A stretch of DNA of 64,000 bases from Hymenolepis diminuta. Taxonomy: Eukaryota; Platyhelminthes; Cestoda; Cyclophyllidea; Hymenolepididae. The notes beneath the pieces are model-generated. The model was not told the DNA's origin and ran no database searches. It saw only the letters and a program-made list of their open reading frames with translations. Location: assembly GCA_900708905.1 (NCBI GenBank), contig CAADRB010000052.1:749742-813741 (forward strand), written 5' to 3'. The number at the start of each line of letters is the position of its first letter. The first letter of the stretch is position 1. Shown here piece after piece: positions 12,001 through 20,810 of the stretch. A program made the position numbers and the translations under genes.

Positions 12001-15000
12001 TTGATATCATTCTCTATGGGAGAATTTCTTCTAAAATCGAGGCTATTTGAATGATTTGAACTTTCGTCTCCCAACAAGGAATTCTACAGTATTAAGTACG
12101 CAATCATGAAGTCTGAGTTGGCTGGACTCCCACCCCAGAGCCACTAAATTGCCATCCTTGGCTGCTGGATTTCCCAGCGGAATGTTCTCAGCTAGCTCCT
12201 CACTCGTCATGGCCCTGTGAAAGCATAATCCTACGGTTAGCCTTCTAGCGGTGTTTGTGGAAACCTAATAAGTCTGTCAGGTACCCTTAGTTTATTGTTA
12301 TTGAAATATCGTAGTCAAGGATTGGTTCCGCGAAGATCTCACTATCCATTGTTTTTGCTTTGAGTGATATTTATGGATATTTTAGCATTTCCATAGAAGA
12401 ATTTATTTCCAATTCGAGACTAGAGAGTTTCCCTGATATTCGGCATTTATCAACGAATACTTGAGATCTTTTATCACAATCCCACCTCCTAATTTGTCAA
12501 TGGGATATGTTTATGTTTCCTCGGCTAAAAAGTACTTAAGATTGGACTTAGACCTTTGTGCCATGTAAGTTTCATTACAAACACAGTCACTTTTAAATAT
12601 ATTCATCTACTTTTCGTTCGTCAGGTCTCCGAATAAATTAACTGACGAATCTCTAGACACGGAAGATAGTCCACCAACGCCAACTCGTAATTCTAACACC
12701 GACTCAATCACTGCTGCCGCCGACCCTGTCAATCACTATCTTCAGCTCAATGTTGGTAAGCTGTCGAATAGAACGAGACGCAAAACTTACATCTACTCAA
12801 TATAAATAAGTAGAATATATCTTCTCCTTTCAGATAATCTTGTTGGTACACACATCAAGAGTATTGCCAAGTACACGGCTGGAGACAGCTTGGATGGTAG
12901 TGGAAAGGGTGGAAAAGGAGGTGACGATCGTTTGGGAAATCTGCAAAGTGAAATTCCCTCAGAGGAGACTATCCACCATGTTCTTGCCTACCTCTCGAGT
13001 ATTACGAGGCCGTCAAAAGTTGCTGGAATTGGAGAATGTGAGACTCCGCGTTCTGGAACTGTCTCCTCGGTGTCTAGGCAGCCTACTGTCAAGTTTTCAC
13101 CGAACACGCTTATGATACCAGCCGACCGTAAGTTTGTTGACTCATCTTCTTCACTGGGTGCAAATTTCGACATGTTTGCGGTGCTTATCTCTAACAGGCT
13201 TGAAAATCTCCTCACAAAGATAATGATTTCCTAAATGGCCTTTCCCAAAAGGAGAAGATCAAGAGTTCAATCGGAAAAAATACTTATTTGACAAATTTGA
13301 TGGAATGAGGTAGAAAGGAAGTAAGAAGTAGGAGAAGGTATTGGCATTTGGAAGAGAAGGGGGTGAGTGGAACTCTGGCTGCAATAAAGAGGGCATAATG
13401 AGTTACGTTAAGGTGGTAGACAGATTTCGCGTCCTTTGTTCTTTGATGAGAAACTGGTTAAAAGTCATCAATCAATAATTGGAGTGAGTAGACTTATAAA
13501 CCGTTACATTTATAATAATTTTTTATGAACAATAACTATGCGCCTTGGAGAGGTCGATGAGAAACTTAGGGTCACTGAAAGCATATTATACCGCAGGAGT
13601 CTAGTTTATGTAGTTCCGATCTATCTTCCTAATAGATAGCAATGGACTACAGTTGGCTCGGACTGGGAGAAAGAGATGAGATAGAAGTGCGTTTACTCCA
13701 AGACACTGTACCAACTACACGAAAATTGCCAAATGAACATTAGTTGTTTTCGTGTTATTAGTCCAGCCGGGATTTGACCTCCAAGCATTAATAACAGCGA
13801 ATGCAACGAATAGCTGTTTAGCTGTCAGGAGCAGCGTGCATCCGCATATCGCTTAAGATGATAAATGACTTAGAGACAACCTGTGGGATTTACTTATACT
13901 GAGACACAACGTTAACACAGTAGCTTTGAGCTTAGTTTTGCCGGCTGCCTATCATGCCCATCTAATAATTTAACCTTCACTTGTTAATACACTTTTTTTC
14001 TGTTTTTCTCTTTCAGAAGGTCGTGATGGAGTTTACGTGGATTCTCTCATATTCGGCATCGACAGACTAACCACCAAAGTAGGTTCCCAATCTTCTGAAA
14101 TCAGTCGAACTTCTTCAATCAAAAAGATGTCCACATCTAGTGGAACGGTACAATTGCGCCGTCCAAAACGCGGTTTCAGTGGATACACATCTCAGAGTGG
14201 AAATAATCTGGGAATTTCTAGTGGGGGCAGTGGTGGAAGTATGAGTTCCAATAACCGGAGTCGGATCTACTCTCATCGAGATAATGATGAGCTATTCGCT
14301 GATCTGACTTACGGTCCTGCTGGATCATCCCGTCACACAATGCTGTGTCAAATGTCAAAAGGATCAATCTGTGATCGATCTTCGGTATCATTTGAAGCTG
14401 GTCATATGTCAATGGTAGAAGAATCCTGTTGCAGTTATGAGAATGATAAAGATCGTAAGCGGCCCAGAACTGCGAGTGACACTGGAACCAAGTGGAAAAC
14501 TAGCATTACGGCTCCAATTCGTTTCCTTCCATCTACTACTCAGATTGCAGACGCTGTTTCGAGACCACGGGCTCGATCTCTGACCCACCAGCTTGCAACG
14601 AAACCTCTGAGTCAGCCGATTGGAATGAAGGACCTTGAAAGCATGCCGTCTGGTGAGGTTTATAATGGTGTTGTTCAGTTGGGATCTAGGTCAAGTAGTA
14701 CGACATCCACTTCCAAGAATATCCGACGAGCTTTAGAACATGTTCTTGGAAGACCCCGTTCTACAGAAGAGGGGAATGGTCTTATTGCGTGTGTAACATC
14801 TCCAAGCCACCACTATAACAGTAATAATAATAGCAACAACAACAGTAATAGTGGTAATGGTAATGCCAAAAGTAATTCTGGTCAAAACAAAGGCCGCCTT
14901 CATGATTCAGATATCTATGTGGAGCTGGATTTCCCTCCACCGAATCAATCCACTCAAACGATAGGGAATGAATTGTCTTCAGAGATGCGAAATGCCCTAA

Positions 15001-15296
15001 GGGGTTCTCTCCTTGTAACCCCATCTGATTCCCTCTCTTCGAACTCCTCTTGTTTGTCCTTTTATGGAGGTGGTGGAAGTGTGAATAGTGGTCGACAATC
15101 TCTGCCGACCGCTCGAAACGTGAACGGTAGTGGTGGTATGAGCTTTACAGAACACTATGGATTTGTCTTTGGTCAAGGAGCCCCGATGTCAACAGGTCGG
15201 ACGCCATTTCTAATCAAACCAACCGGTGCAAATGTGGCAACTGCGTCACCAAATACGGCGGCCTGTGATATTTCCCCTCCAACTTCTGCACATTGA
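1..15296 (+). CDS. IRS-like docking protein gene, 5'-partial, six exon pieces
   Basis: The spliced reading frame joins 1-33, 2600-2745, 10998-11474, 12625-12755, 12834-13127 and 14017-15296. These total 2361 nt, or 786 residues plus TGA, with compatible phases at every junction. Residues 1-60 read as the second half of an IRS-type PTB domain: FPYVRNCASR, then CFDVGRAAPTGE and LILQM at residues 27-45. In vertebrate IRS1 the matching stretch has a VGR-A-TG-GE pattern followed by a helix. DOK and FRS proteins usually show GRRC there, so IRS fits best. Such proteins dock on NPxpY sites of insulin-type receptors at the plasma membrane and recruit SH2 proteins. Residues 61-786 are low-complexity: proline-rich (139-155), Ser/Thr-rich and Asn-rich (628-647). 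The N-terminal PH domain and first half of the PTB would lie upstream of the window. Exon structure is well supported. IRS identity rests on half a domain, and a DOK-like protein remains possible. Confidence 0.65.
34..2599 (+). other. intron 1 of the IRS-like gene (2.6 kb)
   Basis: This runs from a GTAAGT donor to a TTGTTATAG acceptor. It is AT-rich with no convincing coding exon. A 62-codon open stretch at 1931-2119 ends at a good donor (G|GTGAGT at 2105) but has no clear acceptor and no recognisable domain. A C tract lies at 304-315. Confidence 0.45.
2600..2745 (+). CDS. exon with second half of IRS-type PTB domain
   Basis: The acceptor is TTATAG at 2598-2599 and the donor ATCAC|GTAAGT. 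Phase 0 start, phase 2 end. It encodes residues 12-59 and two bases of Thr60: FPYVRNCASR, DDGRLCFDVG, RAAPTGECEL, ILQMPNAKEA, KAAHTRCI. The GR-AxxTG turn followed by E-x-x-LQM and an Ala-rich helix is the hallmark of the IRS-type PTB C-terminal strand and capping helix. This is the most diagnostic exon of the gene. The antisense frame is also open here (2642-2863) but shows nothing recognisable. Confidence 0.8.
5440..5690 (-). repeat. dispersed repeat family F, fragment
   Basis: Bases from the GAATTCAAGAATTTAATG stretch through TTTGATACC, CTCAGCATC and ACCGATTTCAG match, in the same order, the copies at 26.7 and 62.0 kb and, on the reverse strand, those at 33.9 and 35.9 kb. The match is diverged and seen by eye. 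Confidence 0.5.
5860..6140. promoter_or_regulatory. CpG-rich intronic patch with everted half-site pair
   Basis: This patch has many CpG dinucleotides (GCGCGCGTGG, CAAGCGTGCG, AGCGCTGG, TTCGCG) within a CpG-poor intron. It contains a perfect inverted repeat: TGACCTTGA at 6007-6015 and TCAAGGTCA at 6020-6028 with a 4-bp spacer. TCAAGGTCA is the extended half-site bound by NR5A/ERR-type nuclear receptors. A CRE-like TGACGTAA lies nearby at about 6093. An enhancer or internal promoter is an inference. Overlapping antisense ORFs of 91-93 codons look like by-products of base composition. Confidence 0.25.
6215..6235 (+). repeat. (GGGA)n microsatellite
   Basis: About five tandem GGGA units inside intron 2. 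Confidence 0.85.
7500..7620 (-). repeat. possible family F fragment
   Basis: The order AATCCAAAAATC, AAATGAAG, CTTTGATA, TCAACATC and CTCTCTCC follows the 61.97-62.1 kb copy of family F. Divergence is high. Confidence 0.35.
9124..9240 (+). repeat. degenerate minisatellite, about 2.4 units
   Basis: The block with CAGGTGATCACAATGACAGTAG recurs as CAGGGGATCACAACAAGT plus GACAGTAG, then again as CGGAGACCACGATCG; each is preceded by a GTTC element. Spacing is about 45-58 bp. The repeat creates a short open frame with recurring CS-Q-ITT-like peptides but no recognisable domain. A 13-bp imperfect-centre palindrome (GTCAGG-A-CCTGAC) lies just upstream at 9089-9101. Confidence 0.4.
10100..10111 (+). 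repeat. poly-C tract
   Basis: Twelve consecutive C residues in intron 2, directly before a hairpin. Confidence 0.9.
10998..11474 (+). CDS. exon 3: Pro/Ser-rich linker of the IRS-like protein
   Basis: The acceptor is AATTTCAG (AG at 10996-10997) and the donor TATCA|GTAAGT. One base completes Thr60 and two bases begin Gln219, so it codes residues 61-218. It opens KKTTGVNLAGPPLPQVPG and continues Ala/Ser/Pro-rich. Residues 139-155 form a polyproline segment with an FPPPP core (141-145), a classical EVH1 (Ena/VASP) ligand core that also offers PxxP SH3 motifs. Base composition is clearly more GC-rich than the flanking introns, as expected of coding sequence. An acidic VVVLEEEM stretch closes the exon. 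No folded domain is visible. Confidence 0.8.
11475..12624 (+). other. intron 3 of the IRS-like gene (1.15 kb)
   Basis: This runs from GTAAGT to TTCGTCAG. It contains one copy of repeat family R1 (about 12150-12350). A 94-codon antisense ORF at 11501-11785 has no recognisable content. Confidence 0.7.
12150..12350 (-). repeat. dispersed repeat R1, partial copy in intron 3
   Basis: The sequence runs GGATTTCCCAGCGGAATG, AGCTAGCTCCTCACTCGTCA, TGGCCCTGTGAAAGCATAATCC, then TTATTGTTATTGAAATATCG. The same order appears at 22.2 and 32.0 kb and, as reverse complement, at 42.6 kb. Strand is given relative to the zinc-finger-like reading seen in the 20.3 and 42.6 kb copies. Confidence 0.65.
12625..12755 (+). 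CDS. exon 4 of the IRS-like protein
   Basis: The acceptor is CGTCAG (AG at 12623-12624) and the donor TTG|GTAAGC. It completes Gln219 and encodes residues 220-262, ending one base into Asp263. The peptide is acidic and Ser/Thr-Pro-rich (TEDSPPTPTRNS), giving proline-directed kinase sites. It ends in NHYLQLNV, where Tyr257 in a Y-L-x-L context is a candidate docking tyrosine. Frame continuity with exons 3 and 5 is exact. Confidence 0.78.
12756..12833 (+). other. intron 4 of the IRS-like gene (78 bp)
   Basis: Short intron from GTAAGC to a pyrimidine-rich CTTCTCCTTTCAG. Confidence 0.8.
12834..13127 (+). CDS. exon 5 of the IRS-like protein
   Basis: It encodes residues 264-360 after completing Asp263, and ends one base into Gln361 at GACC|GTAAGT. 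It holds a Gly/Lys-rich stretch (DGSGKGGKGGDDR), then a potentially helical segment (SEETIHHVLAYLSSI) and a Ser/Thr-rich end (TPRSGTVSSVSRQ). Two tyrosines (KYTAG, AYLSS) are not in known SH2 consensus contexts. No domain recognised. Confidence 0.78.
13128..14016 (+). other. intron 5 of the IRS-like gene (0.9 kb)
   Basis: This runs from GTAAGT to CTCTTTCAG. I see no repeat copy or coding signal in it beyond short chance frames. Confidence 0.75.
14017..15296 (+). CDS. terminal exon: Ser/Asn-rich tail of the IRS-like protein, with stop
   Basis: This terminal exon encodes residues 362-786 and ends at CAT-TGA. It completes Gln361 after a strong acceptor (CTCTTTCAG). The tail is rich in Ser, Gly and Asn, with an Asn/Ser repeat at 628-647. 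Candidate sites are Tyr501 in YEND (pYxN, Grb2 SH2 type), Tyr661 in DIYVELDF (pY-V-x-L, SHP2 type, resembling the C-terminal YIDLDL site of IRS1), Ser514 in RPRTAS and Ser548 in RPRARS (both Akt-type RxRxxS), and Ser415 after RRPKRGF. None of the tyrosines lies in YxxM. Phosphorylation is inferred from motifs only. Confidence 0.85.
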
Positions 15297-15720
15297 CCTC
15301 CTGACCCCTCCCCCTCTATCTTCCCCTTCTGTGATAGTTATCGGTCGGTTGTACATAGGGATACAAACCCACACATGCCTAAAAACACAAACACACCGAA
15401 TTCTTTGAATGCGTGACTGTACATAAAGTATCATACAAAAAATAAATATATATCATCGAGATTCCGGAGAGGAGCCTGAAGGTTTTTTTACCTCGATTGC
15501 CTCTCAACTCGTCAATTTCTCCATGTGAGATGGTCTTCGTTTGCTTTCTGCTTTCCCTCTCCCCGGTACCAGTATGACGTCTGTGATGATGTGTTTTAAT
15601 TCTCTCTCTCTGTCTCTCTCTCTCTCTCTCTCTAATGTATTAAATTTTAACTTTGTATATACTGTGTGTTCATTCTTATAATTTATTAAAATCGAATGGG
15701 AAAATAAACAGCGGTTAGTA
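15297..15720 (+). promoter_or_regulatory. 3' UTR and polyadenylation signals of the IRS-like gene
   Basis: AATAAA hexamers occur at 15441-15446 and 15703-15708. Either could direct 3'-end formation; the first would give a 3' UTR of roughly 160 nt. A C/T-rich stretch follows the stop. The exact cleavage site cannot be seen. Confidence 0.55.
15601..15633 (+). repeat. (TC)n microsatellite in the 3' flank
   Basis: A tract of TC dinucleotides with one G interruption. Confidence 0.9.
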
Positions 15721-15775
15721 TGACTGTCTTACAAGCAGTCGATCTGGGTTGAGCTTCAGTGACGCATTGGTAACA
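15708..15775 (+). repeat. degenerate tRNA-Val-like sequence (SINE head or tRNA pseudogene)
   Basis: AGCGGTTAGTATGACTG resembles a tRNA D-arm/A box. GACTG-TCTTACAAG-CAGTC looks like an anticodon arm with TAC, and CTGGGTTGAGCTTCAG resembles a T-arm/B box that has lost the C of GGTTCGA. The 5' acceptor strand is not recognisable, so it is not a functional tRNA gene. It could head a SINE or be a decayed tRNA. Confidence 0.4.
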
Positions 15776-18700
15776 GTGACCGAATATGAGTCTCTCATCA
15801 GGAAGGCTCCATGATGACACTCTATTCAAAATGTGGATTAGAAAACAGTATCATAAATAGGCTCGAGAATTATACAAAAAAATGAGTATGGGGTTAAGTT
15901 AAGTAACTTGAGCATTTAAAGAGGATTTGATCAAATTTTCATAAAATGGTAATGAAGAAATCATGATTGTTTTAATATCTTTTGTTTCAAATTCATCTGC
16001 CATATCAGCCGAGATATTGGCTTCGATTAACATACAACATTAAAGAGGAAGTCCCTGTGAGCCCTAAAGTAGCATTCCCCTGATAAAGCTGTTAATTTTA
16101 TAATAAATAAACATAAAAGAAGGGTCAGGTGGAAGGTGAGTATAGAAAGCGGAACATTACTTCTTTAGAACTTTGAATTCATCCAATTATTAACTGTTTA
16201 TTAAATTGTCCATTGAATGACGTCCTTGTGTTTCAAAATTCAGAATTTACAGATTCCTGAGTGTGTTTATGTCCGCAACGGTCAATGGGTATTGGCAAAG
16301 ACGTCGGCAAATTAATTTTTTATAACAGCCAAAAGCAACTGATGATGGAGTCTTCCATAATTACATGATAGAGTAAAATAACTCTTACCAGTTTCATCGG
16401 TGGGAAAGCATCATACCATGGGAACAGCAAACAATAATAATATGAAGACAATGACATTAGGACATCAGAAATCATACCTTATTTGAACTTGAGGGGAAGT
16501 GGTCACTTGTGAGATATCCCAATATTCAAGATTTGAGTCCCGAATTCACAGACGAGATTATGCCCACATTGATTAGAGTGTCCTGACCAGTTAATTTAAT
16601 ACCGTGGTTGGTTATGTCACCGCGATTTAATAGCATCTTATTACAACCAGGAGCAAATAGATGAGTTTAGTAATGATATATTTAACATAACGCAACTCCC
16701 TAGAGTCCATCATAACTCACTAGCAAAGAAGTAATTTCGGACGGCCATGGTTGAGGACTGCAGAAATCATAAAAGAACATTCTCGAATTAAGCAAAAAAC
16801 GGTCACTCGTAATTGATTTGGCAAATAAATGGCTACTTAAACATATAAGTAGGCAGATTATATTATGGGATGCTGAGAGGCTTCGTTCAGTTAGTGCTAG
16901 AGAGAAATAGGTTTAAATAATTATTAATACAATTAATAATGAATCACAATAAATATCGGCCCGATAATAAGCCAGTTAGTAAAATGGGGAAATAGATAAG
17001 AAGGCAAAAATTCAAAATATCAAACACCGTTTCCTCTTAAGTTGAGTTAAATCGATAATACTAATTCTTTGTCTTGCCTCTAGGATTTGAATAAAAACCT
17101 TTCTAGAGAGGCTAAGTGGTTATGATTTCTCCATGAAGCAGAACTACTTACTAATTTTAACTTTACTCTCCAGTCTCTTACAGTAATCGTCTTTGTCACC
17201 TCTTTCTTCCACAAATGGCATTGTTTTAAAATGGCTTTCCGGAGCTGGGTATCGTAAATTATTAATTGCAACATCGTTTCGATTATTAAGAACAAATAAA
17301 GAAATATAGTACTTCCATTATGCAAAAATTGATGACCTACTGAATTCAGAATTCTGTTGAAGTAGAGCTCAATGCTTCCAAAATTCAATTAAGATTTTTG
17401 ATCTCTCGATTTGAATACATATTTCTTCTTGACCTCCTCTTCTGTTTTGGACTTATCGGACTTATTCGCTATTCCTCTTATTTAAATGTTTTTAACTGCC
17501 ATGAGCACTATAATTTTTTAGCCTGACTAGTAAGAAAAATTATTTACTTTTCATCTTTCACTGTCAAATTGAATTACAATTGTCGTTTGTTAAAAGAGAT
17601 TCCAGTTCCTACGTCACTATTAACATGCAACACCTTTTCTTCCCACGTTAAGAAGTTGTTGACAGAGGTAAATGAGTTCATGACTTCTGATTGACGTCTT
17701 AATGGCAATTTATAATAGGACGATTACCTTCCTCGGCTTCCTGTGGGAAAAATTTTATCCCAATTCCAAATTGGATAATTCTCCCTTCAGCATTTCGCTT
17801 TATTAGTTAAATTAATCTAAGACAACATGAAATTACAGTAAATAGATTAATGAATTATCTCTCTAATTAGATTATTAAATATTTAATTTCGACTGGATAA
17901 GAACTGTCCGAATGATAGTTTTCCCATTATTTAAATGGCCGATGTCGAAACGCAGGAAAGAAAACCGACTTTTATTTTTAAAAAAAAACTCAAAGAATGA
18001 TATAGCAGAGGAGATAAATGATACTGACGTAGGGTTTGACATTTCGTTTAATGAAAATTCTATTTGATTTGGACACCCTTTGATTAAAACACAAACAATT
18101 CAGATATCCTGTTCTACTGAGGTATCTACACCATTAACCATCCTTGGCACGCATTAACCAGGAGTGAGTAATAACACAGGCTAGGAAAGAGGGGGTTACT
18201 TACTAGTTTAAATAAAAGTTTTTAAAAAAGGTTAGAATTTTGATATAAAAACAGCCCAATTGCAATTTAGCCAGCTGTTTGCTTATTTGGATATCCACCT
18301 ACAGATTAAGAATGTAAAAAAGTTTACGCAGTTTAAACTTAAACAAAGTTCGAGTCATTGGTTTGGGAGTTATATTTAAGTTGGGCTTAGTCTGGTATCA
18401 TGTTCTCCTGAACGAGCAGTCAGCAAAAATATCAAAACCAAATGAGGAAAAATACCATTTCAAATTGGAATTGTTTATAGTAGAAATTGTTACTATCAAT
18501 ACCTATGGCAAAATAGAGGGAAACCAGCAAGTTTTAATAATAGGGAGGCATCGGATTAAGGAGAAGAGCAAAATAATCTGACAGGAGATAAAAAGGGACC
18601 GGATATGAGTACATCTTGGTGAAAAAATCATATTGTATTGGAATTCAGTTTCTCAATACGTGAGCGCTACTAACGGATCAGAAGAATATCGACGTTATAA

Positions 18701-19260
18701 ATATTGATTAGTGGTTAAATATTTTGAATTCTAGATGTTTCAAAATGGTCATAATTCTCTGTGTCATGCCCTAACGTTCCAAGCTGAATTTCATGATTTG
18801 ATCCCAGAGTTTCCATATGAGTTGGGATCCGCGATATTCACAGCTTATTGACTATTTGCTTTGTTTGAGTAGTCCATCATTTCACTTTAATTTATTTGTA
18901 CTCCATTAGGGTGAATACGACTGGCAAAATTTATTCGCTTTTAATACCGTAAAGACCATATATGCTGATGCATATCCTCAAGGAGTAATAAAGTTCAACC
19001 AATGTGTCAAACAGATCGGTTTTTTACTTATAAATAAGGTAAATCTAACACATTTGAGTGAATTGCTTGTTCCATCTGCCTTTCCTTTACAGGTGAATCT
19101 TTATAACCTTAATTTATCAGCTTACAAGATTGGCAATAATTGTTTTTACGCTCTTTGCCTCCGATTATTTCGTATTATTTTGTCATTAATTTTAACCGTA
19201 CTTTTTTATTTCTCAATTCTCCATATTTATCAAAGGCTACATGGATTGTTCATCCCCGTC
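15776..19260. other. non-coding stretch, no gene seen
   Basis: AT-rich sequence with only short random frames (the longest, about 100 codons, lies antisense at 17080-17388 without recognisable content). A weak tRNA-like string near 16505-16545 is not convincing. Confidence 0.5.
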
Positions 19261-19264
19261 CCAG

Positions 19265-19640
19265 GATGGCAAAATTTACTATAAAGTTTTTATAATACTC
19301 ATTTACCCAGGAAGAAGAAGGAGGAAGACATAGATTAAACAATGTTTCCTCTATTAAGAAAATTAATTTACTTATACGGGCTCTGGTATTTGATTACTGA
19401 TTGGTTGTTCGTTTAACCAATAATAGCAACGATGATTTATTCACTGGTAGAATAACATATCCAGGTGCAAACTTCAAAATTGAATATTCAAAAGTCCTGT
19501 AAATAAGAGTTAAAGCTAGAGGGTTTCTTCCGATTAAGATCTCTCTAACAGTGAGAAATTCAAGTGGACTTTTGTGAGCTAAACCCTTTGTCTGAGGAAA
19601 AGACAAGTAACATGGCCGATTTCCTACATATTTATGCATA
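19265..19640 (+). repeat. dispersed repeat family D, copy 1
   Basis: Anchors in order are ACCCAGGAAGAAGAAGGAGG, GATTACTGATTGGTTGTTCG, AACCAATAATAGC and ACATATCCAGGTGCAAAC. They match the copies at 27.5 and 40.4 kb. Confidence 0.55.
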
Positions 19641-20320
19641 TTTATCAGTGAAATTGTGCTGAGATCGAGGATTAGCCAAACGCGATTTCACTTTAGCAAC
19701 CTTTGGAAAAAGTTTTTCATATGATTAATGATCTGCACTCCTGGTTTATGCTTTTGCAAATAGCCTTTATACAAATAGCCTTTTGCACTTGGAAAAACAG
19801 TCTAGTGAATGTACGGACTGGAGCAACCCGCCAAAATCGAGAAGAAATATGTTCAAATTTATTTCCCTTTTATTCGTCAATTCTGATCATTTGAAGAGGG
19901 TTTCCAACAGCATTTACTAGGTATCTGCACTGTGGAAATAAAACTTGCCCAATTTCCGATAACAGTTTTCTTTTGGCATCTAATAAGTTAGAACTGGATC
20001 GAGAATTCAGATCTCTATTTACGAAGATCAGAGCAATTATTCCTTACTTGTCTCGAAAACTAATCTCCAACAGAAATGGACTCCTTTAGCATTTTGAGTT
20101 CTGAAATTTGGGAGTCTAACAAGACTGATAATAGAAATTGGGAGAGATACTTCACTTTACTCATCGTACTTAATTTTAAGTGATCAATCTTAAAACGTAC
20201 TTTTGGGAGCAAGAATGATTGGAGCTTCTGTATGACAATGATATAAACCTGCTAATTTATATTTTTTGATTAATTTTAACGGATTTGTACATAATAGTTA
20301 AGTTATAACGTTTCTTTTTA
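19641..20320. other. non-coding stretch
   Basis: AT-rich; nothing recognisable seen. Confidence 0.45.
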
Positions 20321-20324
20321 GCAA

Positions 20325-20810
20325 ACTTTGACTTTGAGAACTAGAAGTCGTAAAGTTTTAAGTTACTATGAAAAGTCTTCATGGTTCTCCTGCGCCAATG
20401 CTTCTTTTGAGTCATCAGATTCCAAGGAGAAGTAAAAGTAAGGCCATGGCATAGCCATAACGAAGGTAGATTGATCAGAATGCCAAGAGAGTCTTTGGTT
20501 TGTCAGGGTCATTATGTCTAACACAGTAAATAACATCAATTCTTGTCTCTACTAGTGCAAATCCTCACATCAATGGAAGTCGAAGGAAAATGGTGAAGTA
20601 CGGAGCTGCTAACTGTAGGCGAATGTTTGCGGATATGAAGGCGATGCAATGATTAACACAGATTTCCAGCGTCCAATTTCTAACTGTTTCAAGTTCTATA
20701 AGAGACATGGGTGGTTAAAGAGCCACATATCAGAATTTCATCCTTAATATTAGCATCAAATTCACTGCGAGTTTTTTCAAAAGTTCATTTGAAAAAGTTG
20801 AGAAGAAGTA
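20325..20810 (+). repeat. dispersed repeat R1 with zinc-finger-like remnant
   Basis: It aligns by eye over about 480 bp with 42.7-43.2 kb. Shared anchors are GACTTTGA, TACTATGAAAA, CTTTTGAGTCATCAG, AACA-CATCAATT, ATGGTGAAGTACGGAGCTGC and TGGTTAAAGAGCCACATATC. At 20685-20741 it reads C-F-K-F-Y-K-R-H-G-W-L-K-S-H-I-S-E-F-H, a C-X12-H-X4-H half of a C2H2 finger. An earlier AANCRRMF (with an in-frame TGA soon after) is the remnant of another finger. It is degenerate and not a working gene. Confidence 0.65.

Noticed and set aside
14218..15024. Antisense ORFs opposite the terminal exon
   Set aside because: They are shadows of the coding strand, without domains.
16505..16545. tRNA-like string AGTGGTCAC ... 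GATTTGAGTCCC
   Set aside because: The B box is plausible but no cloverleaf could be built and no repeat body follows.
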